58,562 bases of DNA from JADKAC01 sp964492065 (GCA_964492065.1 CAZBHH010000016.1:1-58562), one strand, 5' to 3'. Numbered from the stretch's first letter, positions 49,769 to 58,396 are shown. Program-made: numbers and translations. Notes: a model not told the origin generated them from the letters alone.

Positions 49769-50794
49769 TTATTGGGCCATTTTTTCAATATACGCCTTCA
49801 AATCATCTACCTGGGCGTCGCTCATCCGCTCGGCGGGAAATAAAGGCATATACGCTTTATGCCCGGATTCGGGGTGTGTGCCATGCCGCACTATTTCAAA
49901 CAACCACCAGTAGTTCCTCTCGAACTTTCTGTTCAGGTACTTGAAATTAGTCTTCGAATCGTCGAAAACTACCTCCGAAACCCCCATGAAGGTATGACAG
50001 GACTGACAACTGCGCTCGTACACCAGTTTCCCGGTTTCGGGATTCCCCTTAGGGGTTGTCTCCCAGTTCCGGTCGTAAGGCGGTTCGATAAATGTGGCGG
50101 GCGATTTTAAGCTATAGCGCTCTTTGATGCGTTTTATAATGCCGGCGTGTTGTGCCGGGTCGTTCTTTGCATTATTCATCGCCTGTAAATCGGCCTCACT
50201 GAAACCCAGATCGGCAAATGAATAGCCGATGCTGTAATAATAGGCGAGTATGGATTCTATCTCCCATGTTTCCAATGGCCTGCCCTGCGAACACTCGGTA
50301 GCACATAATTGAATGGCTTCGCGGATATCCCTGTTCGCCGGCAACACAAGGTCGCCGTACTTTTTATAATAGTCGCCGTTATACCAGCTTTCGCGGTTGA
50401 TGATACCATAAAATGTCGTGCCCTGTAAAAAGGGTATTTGATGAGCATCGGTGTATTTTAACCTTGCCTCCGGGTCGCTGACGCTTAACACCGGGTCTTC
50501 AATCCGGGTATTATGGCAATTGGTACACATATAATACCGGCTGATGTATTCGGTTTTCTTACCGCGGTTATCGGTGGTTCGGCCGTGATGTACCATTTCG
50601 TAACCCCGCTTAATCATCTCCGGACTCAGATGGGATAAATTCCATGCGGGCAATGGCTCCCCAATCTCGTGCAAAGCCTCAAACACTTTGGTGTCAAGCG
50701 TCCAGGTATTTAATGTGTTATTCCTGAAACTATTAAATATCCCCAGCGAACCAATGAGTAAGACAATTAATGCAAGAATGTTAATTTTAGGCAT
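49769..50794 (-). CDS. Di-heme cytochrome c, SoxA-like layout
   Basis: 341 residues with an N-terminal signal anchor (INILALIVLLIGSLGIF). Two CXXCH heme sites are seen: CTNCH at 90-94 and CQSCH at 263-267. Between them is a cysteine-containing segment LCATECSQGRPLETWEIESI (164-183), which resembles a cytochrome c domain whose heme site has been changed. The overall arrangement recalls SoxA/thiosulfate-type or other two-domain cytochromes, but no sox partner is nearby. It is a periplasmic electron carrier or enzyme with unknown partner. Confidence 0.85.
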   Translation of the reverse strand: MPKINILALIVLLIGSLGIFNSFRNNTLNTWTLDTKVFEALHEIGEPLPAWNLSHLSPEMIKRGYEMVHHGRTTDNRGKKTEYISRYYMCTNCHNTRIEDPVLSVSDPEARLKYTDAHQIPFLQGTTFYGIINRESWYNGDYYKKYGDLVLPANRDIREAIQLCATECSQGRPLETWEIESILAYYYSIGYSFADLGFSEADLQAMNNAKNDPAQHAGIIKRIKERYSLKSPATFIEPPYDRNWETTPKGNPETGKLVYERSCQSCHTFMGVSEVVFDDSKTNFKYLNRKFERNYWWLFEIVRHGTHPESGHKAYMPLFPAERMSDAQVDDLKAYIEKMAQ

Positions 50795-50819
50795 ATTTCA
50801 GTTTCGTTTTGGAAATTAT

Positions 50820-50827
50820 CAAAAATA
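50820..50827 (-). promoter_or_regulatory. Possible -7 box TATTTTTG for the cytochrome c gene
   Basis: A TAnnTTTG match on the minus strand, 25 bases from the ATG, in a very A/T-rich stretch, so chance occurrence is possible. Confidence 0.3.
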
Positions 50828-50924
50828 ATAACGCAAATAAATAATAATTTTTGAAAAAAATTTTGTTTTCATTTAATTGCCATTTACATTTGCTGCATAC
50901 AATTAGAATTATCGGTTTTAACCG

Positions 50925-50991
50925 TTAAAATATTGTGTTTTCATGGGGATAGCAGAGGGATCGGTGTCCTACCGTGAACTCTGCTTTTTTT
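50925..50991 (+). ncRNA. Small RNA-like element, copy 1
   Basis: A conserved box TTAAAATATTGTGT is followed by TTTCATGGGGATAGCAGAG. A hairpin follows with outer stem AGCAGAG/CTCTGCT (50951-50957 with 50979-50985), inner stem CGGT/ACCG (50962-50965 with 50971-50974), and seven Ts: a complete small transcript ending in an intrinsic terminator. The sequence is repeated at 51049-51112 with a different but equally paired inner stem. An in-frame ATG could encode a 16-residue peptide ending just after the T-run. Confidence 0.6.
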
Positions 50992-51048
50992 AATTATTTC
51001 CTGTTTTATCTTTTCAATATTTCTCCTGGCATTTCATTTGCACCTTAA

Positions 51049-51112
51049 AGTATTGTGTGTGTTTTCATGGGGATAGCAGAGAGAATCTCAAGATTCGCTC
51101 TGCTTTTTTTTT
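51049..51112 (+). ncRNA. Small RNA-like element, copy 2
   Basis: The box TTAAAGTATTGTGT and the identical stretch TTTTCATGGGGATAGCAGAG recur about 124 bases after copy 1. The outer stem AGCAGAG/CTCTGCT (51075-51081 with 51098-51104) is the same, the inner stem is GAATC/GATTC (51083-51087 with 51092-51096) with a TCAA loop, and about nine Ts follow. The paired but different inner stem argues that the structure is maintained by selection. The function is unknown; the elements lie on the guaA strand about 240 bases upstream of guaA. Confidence 0.6.
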
Positions 51113-51273
51113 GTCCGTTGTTCAGCGGGCTATATTTCACCCGGCCTTAGTGGTACAAGCCTTTCCAGCATTTCTCTTTCGGGATGTTCCTAACCGGTTA
51201 CAGGTATTCCCCCCGGTTTTTGGTAACAGTCTCCCCGGTTTCGGCGGATGTAATTGTGTGGAATGAGGAATTA

Positions 51274-51319
51274 TTACTGTGGAATTGTAGAAAGAATCCC
51301 CATTACAATTACACAGTAA
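51274..51319 (+). promoter_or_regulatory. Long inverted repeat upstream of guaA
   Basis: Arms of 16 bases, TTACTGTGGAATTGTA and TACAATTACACAGTAA, pair at 15 of 16 positions around a 14-base spacer. The right arm ends 16 bases before the guaA -7 box, covering where a -33 element would be; no TTG is seen there. It could be an operator or a transcribed hairpin, but no T-run follows, so it is not a terminator for guaA-direction transcription. Confidence 0.55.
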
Positions 51320-51335
51320 AAAATGTGCGGGTAGT

Positions 51336-51343
51336 TATCTTTG
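51336..51343 (+). promoter_or_regulatory. -7 box TATCTTTG for guaA
   Basis: An exact TAnnTTTG match, identical to the tRNA-Cys box, only 3 bases before the ATG at 51347, which implies leaderless transcription. Confidence 0.5.
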
Positions 51344-51346
51344 CGC

Positions 51347-52888
51347 ATGAATGAAAAAATCTTAATTCTTGATTTCGGTTCTCAATATACCCAACTCATT
51401 GCGAGGAGAATCCGGGAATTAAATGTGTATTGCGAAATAGCCCCATGTACCAAAATCCCCGAAATAACCGCAGACATAAAGGGCGTCATACTTTCGGGCA
51501 GTCCGTTTTCGGTAAAGAGCCCCGATTTACCCGCATTTGAATTCAGCAAGGTTTTCAATAAACGCCCGATACTCGGCATCTGTTATGGCGCACAATTTAT
51601 CGCCAGCCATTTCCGGGGCGATGTACAGCCCTCTGCCAAACGGGAGTACGGCCGAGCCTTTCTGCATCTCCTCGACCGGGAGAGCGCATTGTTTTTCAAC
51701 GTAAACAATGAGAGCCAGGTATGGATGAGCCACAGCGATACGGTAACCAAAGCACCGGAGGGATTTGCCATTACCGCCCGCACGGCGAGTATTGACATAG
51801 CGGCATTTCAAAGCATCCCCGGCCGGTTTGACTATCCCATATACGGCATTCAGTTTCATCCGGAGGTAACCCATTCCGTTGCCGGCATGCAGATTCTCGA
51901 AAATTTTGTCGTCGCCATCTGCGGTTGCCAAAAGATTTGGACGCCCGAATCTTTCGTGGACGAAACGGTGCGCAACCTGCGGGCTACCCTGCAACAGGAT
52001 AAGGTGGTACTCGGCCTGTCGGGCGGCGTTGACTCCACCGTGGCTGCCGTTCTGCTACACAAGGCAATCGGCAAAAATCTGACCTGCATATTTGTAAACA
52101 ACGGCTTGTTGCGCAAACATGAATTTGAAGAGGTATTGACAAACTATAAGGATATGGGATTGCACTTGAGAGCCGTCGATGCCGGCGAGCGTTTTTTGGC
52201 GGCGCTGCATGGCATTACGGACCCGGAAGAAAAGCGCAAGTCGATCGGCCGGGTATTCGTCGAAGTCTTTCAGGCGGAAGCCTCTGCGATAGATGGCGTT
52301 CAATGGCTCGGCCAGGGGACTATTTATCCCGATGTTATCGAATCCGTTTCGGTACACGGCCCCTCGGCGACCATTAAATCGCACCACAATGTCGGCGGCT
52401 TGCCGGATATCCTGCATCTGAAAGTAATCGAACCCTTGCGATCCCTGTTTAAAGATGAGGTGCGCAGAGTCGGCAACACACTGCAAATAAAAAAGGAAAT
52501 ATTAAACCGCCATCCGTTTCCCGGTCCGGGCCTGGCAATCCGGATTATCGATGCCATTACGCCCCAACGGGTGCGCATGGTTCAGGACGCCGATCATATT
52601 TTTATCGGTCACCTGAAAAAATCGGGATGGTACGATAAGGTATGGCAGGCGGGCGCCATATTATTACCCGTAAAAACGGTGGGCGTTATGGGCGATGAAC
52701 GCACATATGAAAATGTGGTTGCGCTGCGTTGTGTAAATTCAAGCGATGGAATGACGGCAGACTGGAGCCATCTGCCCCACGAATTATTATCCGTTATTGC
52801 ATCCGATATTATTAATCACGTAAAAGGAATTAACAGAGTTGTTTACGATATATCTTCAAAACCACCTGCGACAATTGAATGGGAATAA
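51347..52888 (+). CDS. guaA: GMP synthase (glutamine-hydrolysing)
   Basis: Aminates XMP to GMP with ammonia from glutamine. The ATG at 51347 gives 513 residues starting MNEKILILDFGSQYTQLIAR. The class I glutamine amidotransferase domain has the nucleophile Cys in LGICYGAQFIA and the His/Glu in QFHPEVTHS. The ATP-pyrophosphatase domain has the PP-loop VLGLSGGVDSTVAAVLL, and the C-terminal dimerisation domain ends in VYDISSKPPATIEWE. An in-frame TTG two codons upstream is less likely because it overlaps the promoter box. The next gene begins inside its last codons. Confidence 0.97.
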   Translation: MNEKILILDFGSQYTQLIARRIRELNVYCEIAPCTKIPEITADIKGVILSGSPFSVKSPDLPAFEFSKVFNKRPILGICYGAQFIASHFRGDVQPSAKREYGRAFLHLLDRESALFFNVNNESQVWMSHSDTVTKAPEGFAITARTASIDIAAFQSIPGRFDYPIYGIQFHPEVTHSVAGMQILENFVVAICGCQKIWTPESFVDETVRNLRATLQQDKVVLGLSGGVDSTVAAVLLHKAIGKNLTCIFVNNGLLRKHEFEEVLTNYKDMGLHLRAVDAGERFLAALHGITDPEEKRKSIGRVFVEVFQAEASAIDGVQWLGQGTIYPDVIESVSVHGPSATIKSHHNVGGLPDILHLKVIEPLRSLFKDEVRRVGNTLQIKKEILNRHPFPGPGLAIRIIDAITPQRVRMVQDADHIFIGHLKKSGWYDKVWQAGAILLPVKTVGVMGDERTYENVVALRCVNSSDGMTADWSHLPHELLSVIASDIINHVKGINRVVYDISSKPPATIEWE

Positions 52889-54200
52889 ATATATAAGCAT
52901 CTTCGCATTGTGTATATTGCTCAGCGCCTGCGCTCTGTTTCAACCGGCGAAAACGCCTGTGGCCGTGGTGGAAGAGAAAGAGGAGAATACTGCCGTTGAA
53001 CGGGAAGAAATAATTGCGGTAACGGATACGGTTCCGGCAGTCGAAGATACTGTTGTCACTGATGCCATAGCCGATGAGATCTCCGATGCAAAATGGAACA
53101 AGCGGCACAGCTATAATATCGCCCTCATCCTCCCCTTCAGCATCGATGCGGAGGAGTTATACTACCTGATGGAAAATGATAATGTAACTGCGTTTCAGCC
53201 TTTAGCGGCTATTTCATTTTACGAAGGCGCTCTACAGGCGCTGGATACACTGCGCAGCATGCAGGTGAATCTGCAAGTTTTTACATTCGACATTGCAAAA
53301 GACAGCAGTGCGATGTTGCAATTAATCCACAGCGGCAGCCTGGACTCCATGGATGTATTGATAGGCCCCGTCTTTAATGAATGCTTAATCCCTGCGGCAC
53401 GCTTCGCCAAAGAGCATGAAATATTTCTCATATCCCCATTGTCGCCCTCGCCGAGTATAACCGATGACAACCCGTTTTATATTTTGATGAACCCGTCGCT
53501 GGGCACACAACTGCAGGCGCTGGCAAGCGGTTTAAAAAGCAACCACACTGCCGTCAATACGGTAATCATTTGCCGGCCGGATATGCCATTGGAACAGAAA
53601 CTCGCCGCCGATTTCAAACAGGCGCTGATGAAAAATCCGCAAAATCCCTACGCAAAAAATATTTCTGTGGCTACCAGTATTGAGGCGCTGCACGACAGCC
53701 TGCGCACGGGATCTGAAAACTTTATTTTTATCGCTTCACTGGATGAGTTATTCGTAAACCAGGTATTGCGCAACCTGTCGCTGGCATCCCGCAATGATTT
53801 TATTTCCGTTTCGGGCCTGGGCAGTATCCTGAATTTTGAAACCGTATCGCTCGACTACCTGGAGTCGCTGCACTTCCACTTCCCGGAGAGTTATTACATC
53901 GACCCGCTGGCGCCGAGAACCCTGCGGTTTAAGAATGATTTTATCGCCAGGTATAATGCAGCCCCCGACGAATACGCCGCCCGCGGTTTTGACATCACGT
54001 TATATGCCGGATATTTATTATACGCAAACGGCCCTGATATACGCAGGGGCTTTGACCTGGCCAAACCCACTCAATATTTGTTAGCGCCGATTCAACTGAA
54101 AGCGGTGACCGATGGAGGCGATTCGGTGGAGTACTACGAAAACCGCGGTGTAACAGTATTGAAGCTCAGCAACTACCGCTTCGAAAAAGTGTACGATTAA
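52875..54200 (+). CDS. Lipoprotein with PBP1-type periplasmic-binding fold (LpoA-like)
   Basis: 441 residues from a TTG at 52875, which overlaps the last codons of guaA; no in-frame ATG precedes the signal peptide. A lipobox ILLSAC puts the lipidated Cys at 19. After a Glu/Thr/Val-rich linker comes a type 1 periplasmic-binding fold (YNIALILPFSIDAEELYYLM, FYEGALQALDTLRS, DVLIGPVFNECLIPAARFAK, ISPLSPSPSITDDNPFYILM). Such proteins include peptidoglycan-synthase activators (LpoA) and branched-chain amino acid receptors. No transporter genes are near, so an envelope role is more likely. Confidence 0.85.
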   Translation: MNGNKYISIFALCILLSACALFQPAKTPVAVVEEKEENTAVEREEIIAVTDTVPAVEDTVVTDAIADEISDAKWNKRHSYNIALILPFSIDAEELYYLMENDNVTAFQPLAAISFYEGALQALDTLRSMQVNLQVFTFDIAKDSSAMLQLIHSGSLDSMDVLIGPVFNECLIPAARFAKEHEIFLISPLSPSPSITDDNPFYILMNPSLGTQLQALASGLKSNHTAVNTVIICRPDMPLEQKLAADFKQALMKNPQNPYAKNISVATSIEALHDSLRTGSENFIFIASLDELFVNQVLRNLSLASRNDFISVSGLGSILNFETVSLDYLESLHFHFPESYYIDPLAPRTLRFKNDFIARYNAAPDEYAARGFDITLYAGYLLYANGPDIRRGFDLAKPTQYLLAPIQLKAVTDGGDSVEYYENRGVTVLKLSNYRFEKVYD

Positions 54201-55597
54201 TCCATGCCGTCGTATCCGAGGATATGCATCATGCTGTCCACTTTTTGCTGTCCGGCAAAGACGGAGTAACGCAGTGAACCGTCGCCGTTTTTATCTATGA
54301 GAATATGCTGCGGTGAAGGTATCAGGCAATGTTTTATACCGCCGTACCCCGATATGGATTCCTGGTATGCGCCGGTGTGAAAGAACCCGATGTAGAGCGG
54401 CTCGGTCTTGTCCATCACCGGCAAATACACTTCATTGGCGTGGATCTCGGAATTGTAATAATCCATTTGATCACAACTCAGGCCGCCCACGTTTACCCGC
54501 TGCACTTCGTTGCCCCATTTATTTACCGGCAGTAAAATGAACCGCTGGTTGATACCCCATGCATCCGGCATGGTTGTCATCAGCGAGTTATCGATCATAT
54601 ACCAGCGCTCGCTGTCGTTTTGCTGTTTTTCGGCGAGCACCTGGAAGATCAGCGCACCGCTCTCGGCAACGGTAAAACTGCCGAACTCGGTAAAGATATC
54701 CGGAACCGACACGCCCTCCAGTTCACAGGTCAGTTTAACTTTATTGATGATCTCATCCACCATGTACTGGAAGTCGTAATCAAAACTCAGCGAATTGCGC
54801 ACCGGAAATCCGCCGCCGATGTTTAAGGCCGAAAGCTCGGGGCATACTTTTTTCAATTCGCAATACACCTTCAGCGATTTGCCCAACTCATTCCAGTAAT
54901 AAATATTATCGCGGATACCGCTGTTGATGAAGAAGTGCAGCATCCGCAACTTGAACTTCGGATTGGGTTTTATCTTTTCGATATAAAATTCTTTGATCTG
55001 CGAATACCTGATGCCGAGCCGGGAAGTGTATAACTGGAATTCGGGCTGTTCTTCGGCCGCAATACGTATGCCGATTTCACAGTCGTTGATAATCATATTC
55101 TCGTACTCCTGCAACTCATCGATATTATCCAGTACGGGTATGATCCTGAAGTCGAGATTTGCCAGCTTACAGATGCGCTGTGTGTACTCTCTCGACTTAA
55201 AACCGTTGCAGATTATAAATGTATTTTTCGTAATCCGTTTGTTGAGATACAGCTTTTCGATAATATCTATATCAAATGCCGAAGACGTTTCGATATGAAT
55301 ATCGTTTTTCAGCGCTTCGTCCAGCACATGTGCAAAATGCGAGCTCTTGGTACAATAGCAATAGTAGTATTTCCCCTTGTATTCGTGTTTCCCGATGGCA
55401 TTGCTGAACATGCGCTTAGCCTTCTGTATCTGCTGGCTGATCTTAGGCAGATAGGTGAGCCGCAGCGGCGTGCCGAAGCGCTCGATAAGCTCTTTTAACG
55501 GGATTCCGTTAAAATGCAGATAATTATCTTTTACTTCAAAACCTTCCTGCGGAAAATAAAACGTTTGCTGGATGAGATCGAGATAGGTATTTTTCAC
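54197..55597 (-). CDS. speA: Arginine decarboxylase-like PLP enzyme (SpeA/DAP decarboxylase fold)
   Basis: Group IV decarboxylase, probably making agmatine from arginine. The GTG at 55595-55597 gives 466 residues; the longer open frame continues through the divergent ureohydrolase gene, contains no other plausible start in the gap, and is rejected. Motifs are the PLP-lysine region YYCYCTKSSHFAHVLDEAL, the Gly-rich phosphate loop LNIGGGFPVRNSL, TEFGSFTVAESGALIFQ, and the catalytic Cys in GGLSCDQMDYYN. It is much shorter than E. coli SpeA (about 630), so the substrate (arginine versus a related carboxylate) should be taken as probable. The stop overlaps the end of the convergent lipoprotein gene by 4 bases. 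Confidence 0.85.
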   Translation of the reverse strand: MKNTYLDLIQQTFYFPQEGFEVKDNYLHFNGIPLKELIERFGTPLRLTYLPKISQQIQKAKRMFSNAIGKHEYKGKYYYCYCTKSSHFAHVLDEALKNDIHIETSSAFDIDIIEKLYLNKRITKNTFIICNGFKSREYTQRICKLANLDFRIIPVLDNIDELQEYENMIINDCEIGIRIAAEEQPEFQLYTSRLGIRYSQIKEFYIEKIKPNPKFKLRMLHFFINSGIRDNIYYWNELGKSLKVYCELKKVCPELSALNIGGGFPVRNSLSFDYDFQYMVDEIINKVKLTCELEGVSVPDIFTEFGSFTVAESGALIFQVLAEKQQNDSERWYMIDNSLMTTMPDAWGINQRFILLPVNKWGNEVQRVNVGGLSCDQMDYYNSEIHANEVYLPVMDKTEPLYIGFFHTGAYQESISGYGGIKHCLIPSPQHILIDKNGDGSLRYSVFAGQQKVDSMMHILGYDGMD

Positions 55598-55655
55598 TTC
55601 CTGTTGCTGCGGTTTGGCGTTTTGTACCGGAATATTTTTAGCGGGGTAAAAATAA

Positions 55656-55663
55656 TAACTTTG
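55656..55663 (+). promoter_or_regulatory. -7 box TAACTTTG for the ureohydrolase-argS unit
   Basis: An exact TAnnTTTG match 7 bases before the ATG at 55671. It lies in the 73-base divergent gap shared with the SpeA-like gene. Confidence 0.5.
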
Positions 55664-55670
55664 CAGATAT

Positions 55671-56624
55671 ATGAAGAAGGCAAAAATAATTTCAGTAAAC
55701 TCAGAATTAGGCGCCGGCACACGGGGCGCAGGCCTGGGATTCGACGCCATCCGGGTAGCGGCATGGACCAAGGGCAGCAAGTATTTCAAGGAACACCCGC
55801 CCACCATCGTGCCCAGCAACAACGACGAAGTGCTCGACGATATCGAGACGTCGTATTCCATTAAAATCCAGTATATCCTCGATATGTACCACCGGATTGC
55901 CGACGAGGTGAAACAGTCGCTGCAGGCCGGAGACTTCCCCATTATCATCTCCGGCGACCACAGCAATGCCGGCGGCACGATTGCAGGTATTAAAATGGCT
56001 TATCCCAGGGAAAAAATCGGCGTTATATGGATTGATGCCCATGCGGATATTCACTCGCCCTACACCACGCCGTCGGGTAACCTGCACGGCATGCCCCTGG
56101 CAACGGCTGTGGCTATTGACAACAAGGTATGCCAGATTAATCAACCGGAAAAACAGACCATTGAGGCCTGGGAAAAACTGAAAAAAGTGGGCGGTATCAC
56201 ACCAAAAATCACCTTTAAGGAATTGGTGTTTATCGCACTGCGAGATACCGAAAAGGCAGAAAAATTTTTATTGAAAAAGAACAACGCAAAGGTGTACACC
56301 GTGCAAAAAATGCGGGAAACGGGGATACAGTTTGTGGTGGACGATGTCATGAAGCGACTGGAACACTGCTCGCATATTTATATTTCCTTTGATGTGGACA
56401 GCATGGATGCCAACGTGTCGAGAGGCACCGGCACACCCGTGAAAAGCGGGTTGTACGAAAGCGAGGCATTTCAGTTAATGACCGGCCTGGTGCGCAATCC
56501 GAAAGTGTGTTGTATCGAAATTACCGAAGTAAACCCCACCCTCGACAACAAGAAAAACATGATGGCGGAAATTGCACTGGAAATACTGGAACAAGCAACA
56601 TTGGAAATCGAAAAACGACTGTGA
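55671..56624 (+). CDS. Arginase/agmatinase-family ureohydrolase
   Basis: Binuclear-manganese enzyme that releases urea from arginine, agmatine or a related guanidino compound. 317 residues with all metal ligands visible: SGDHSNAGG (His97), WIDAHADIHSP (Asp122, His124, Asp126) and SFDVDSMDANVSRGTGTPV. The NLHGMPLA loop and the N-terminal ELGAGTRGAGLGFDAIR resemble arginases, whereas the SpeA-like neighbour would suit an agmatinase, so the substrate is open. It is divergent from that gene and overlaps argS (TGATG). Confidence 0.88.
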   Translation: MKKAKIISVNSELGAGTRGAGLGFDAIRVAAWTKGSKYFKEHPPTIVPSNNDEVLDDIETSYSIKIQYILDMYHRIADEVKQSLQAGDFPIIISGDHSNAGGTIAGIKMAYPREKIGVIWIDAHADIHSPYTTPSGNLHGMPLATAVAIDNKVCQINQPEKQTIEAWEKLKKVGGITPKITFKELVFIALRDTEKAEKFLLKKNNAKVYTVQKMRETGIQFVVDDVMKRLEHCSHIYISFDVDSMDANVSRGTGTPVKSGLYESEAFQLMTGLVRNPKVCCIEITEVNPTLDNKKNMMAEIALEILEQATLEIEKRL

Positions 56625-58396
56625 TGCACGCCGTTGATTTTTTGCGCAGCGAGATAGAAAAGACGCTCATCCAACTCTACAACACAGACAGGCATACGGA
56701 CGCTATCCGCCTGGACATCACACCGCCGGATTTCGAGGGCGACTTCACCCTCGTGGTGTTCCCGTTTACGAAGTTATCCGGGCAAAACCCCGCCGCTACC
56801 GCCGAAGCTATCGGTTCAGCGCTGAAACAGAATTGCAGCGATATCCGGGCCGTGAATGTGGTAAAGGGATTTCTCAACATTTCCCTTACCGATGCATTCT
56901 GGATGGATATCCTCCTCCGGAACCGGGCGATGCGCAACTGGAATACGCATATTGCTAATCCCCAAAAAATCACAATAGAGTATTGCGGACCTAATACCAA
57001 CAAACCGCTGCACCTCGGCCATGTGCGCAATATGTTGCTCGGCTATTCCACCGCCAATATCCTCGAAGCTGCTGGCTGCGAGGTACACCGGGTGAATATT
57101 TACAACGACAGGGGAATTGCCATCTGCAAGAGCATGGTGGCTTACCTGCGTGAGGGAAACGGCGCCACCCCCGAAAGTACCGGCATTAAAGGCGATCATT
57201 TTGTCGGCAATTATTACGTCGCTTATGCTAAGATCTTCGAGCGTGAAGTCAGCGCATTGATTGCCGGCGGCAAGACAAAAGAAGAGGCCGAGAAAACCGC
57301 ACCAGTATATCTCGAGGCAACGGATATGCTGCGCAAATGGGAAAGCGGCGACGCCGGGGTGCTCCAACTCTGGAATACCATGAATGGATGGGTGTATGCG
57401 GGGTTTAATACCACCTACGACAGGTTGGGTGTCGCCTTCGAAAAACACTACCTGGAATCCGAACACTTCTCCAAAGGACGGGACCTCGTTTTACAGGGAT
57501 TGCACAAGGGCGTATTTTTCAAAAAACCCGACGGCTCCGTTTGGGTTGACCTGACCACCGACGGATTAGACGAAAAGGTATTGCTGCGCAGCGACGGCAC
57601 CTCGGTTTATATCACACAGGATATCGGCGTCGCTCAACAGCGCTATGCGGATTTCAAAATGGATACATCCGTGTATGTTGTAGCCAACGAACAAGACTAT
57701 CACTTTAAAGTATTAAAACTCGTATTGCAAAAACTGGGTGAGCCCTATGCCGACGGCATCTATCACCTGAGTTACGGCATGGTGGACCTGCCCGAAGGCA
57801 AAATGAAGAGCCGCGAAGGCACCGTTGTGGATGCTGACGACCTGATAGAAGAGATCATCAGAAATGCCGGAGAATACATGGATCAGTCCGAGAAGGGTTT
57901 AGATTTCAACACCGCCGAAAAGCGGGAAGTGGCGAGGCAAATCGGGCTGGGCGCACTCAAGTATTTTATACTGAAAGTGGACCCGCGGAAGCGCATTGTC
58001 TTTAACCCCAAAGAATCCATAGACCTGCAGGGGAATACCGGCCCGTTTATTCAATACACCTATGCACGGATACAAAGCATCCTGAGAAAATGCGGACAAG
58101 CGCCCGGGGAAATATCCACCGACAGCCTGCTGCCGCTGGAAAAAGAACTGGTTGTACTGCACGATCAATACCCATCCGTCATTCAAAAAGCGGCGGAGAC
58201 CTATTCGCCGGCAGACGTCGCCAATTACCTGTACGCACTGGCAAAAACCTTCAATAAATTTTATGCGGAACACCCGGTGCTCAAAGCGGAAACCGCCGGG
58301 AAAGAAGCCCTCCGTATAGCGCTGCTGACACTCACCGCCTCCATTCTGCAGCACGGCCTCCGCCTGCTGGGAATTGAAGCCCCGGAAAGAATGTGA
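56624..58396 (+). CDS. argS: Arginine--tRNA ligase
   Basis: Class I synthetase charging tRNA-Arg, 590 residues from the ATG at 56624, which overlaps the ureohydrolase stop; an earlier in-frame codon at 56507 would give a non-homologous extension. The N-terminal additional domain (HAVDFLRSEIEKTLIQLY, VVFPFTKLSGQNP) is followed by GPNTNKPLHLGHVRNMLLG with HIGH variant HLGH, and the degenerate KMSKS site GKMKSREGTVVDADDL. The anticodon-binding C-terminal domain ends in GLRLLGIEAPERM. Confidence 0.96.
   Translation: MHAVDFLRSEIEKTLIQLYNTDRHTDAIRLDITPPDFEGDFTLVVFPFTKLSGQNPAATAEAIGSALKQNCSDIRAVNVVKGFLNISLTDAFWMDILLRNRAMRNWNTHIANPQKITIEYCGPNTNKPLHLGHVRNMLLGYSTANILEAAGCEVHRVNIYNDRGIAICKSMVAYLREGNGATPESTGIKGDHFVGNYYVAYAKIFEREVSALIAGGKTKEEAEKTAPVYLEATDMLRKWESGDAGVLQLWNTMNGWVYAGFNTTYDRLGVAFEKHYLESEHFSKGRDLVLQGLHKGVFFKKPDGSVWVDLTTDGLDEKVLLRSDGTSVYITQDIGVAQQRYADFKMDTSVYVVANEQDYHFKVLKLVLQKLGEPYADGIYHLSYGMVDLPEGKMKSREGTVVDADDLIEEIIRNAGEYMDQSEKGLDFNTAEKREVARQIGLGALKYFILKVDPRKRIVFNPKESIDLQGNTGPFIQYTYARIQSILRKCGQAPGEISTDSLLPLEKELVVLHDQYPSVIQKAAETYSPADVANYLYALAKTFNKFYAEHPVLKAETAGKEALRIALLTLTASILQHGLRLLGIEAPERM

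Noticed and set aside
51057..51266. 69-codon plus-strand frame between the RNA-like elements and guaA
   Set aside because: Starts in the conserved RNA box in a different frame from the shared MGIAE reading and runs through a terminator; no protein character.
55598..55978. N-terminal extension of the SpeA-like protein
   Set aside because: The frame stays open by chance across the opposite ureohydrolase gene, and the translated extension is low-quality, Ser/Pro/Arg-rich sequence.
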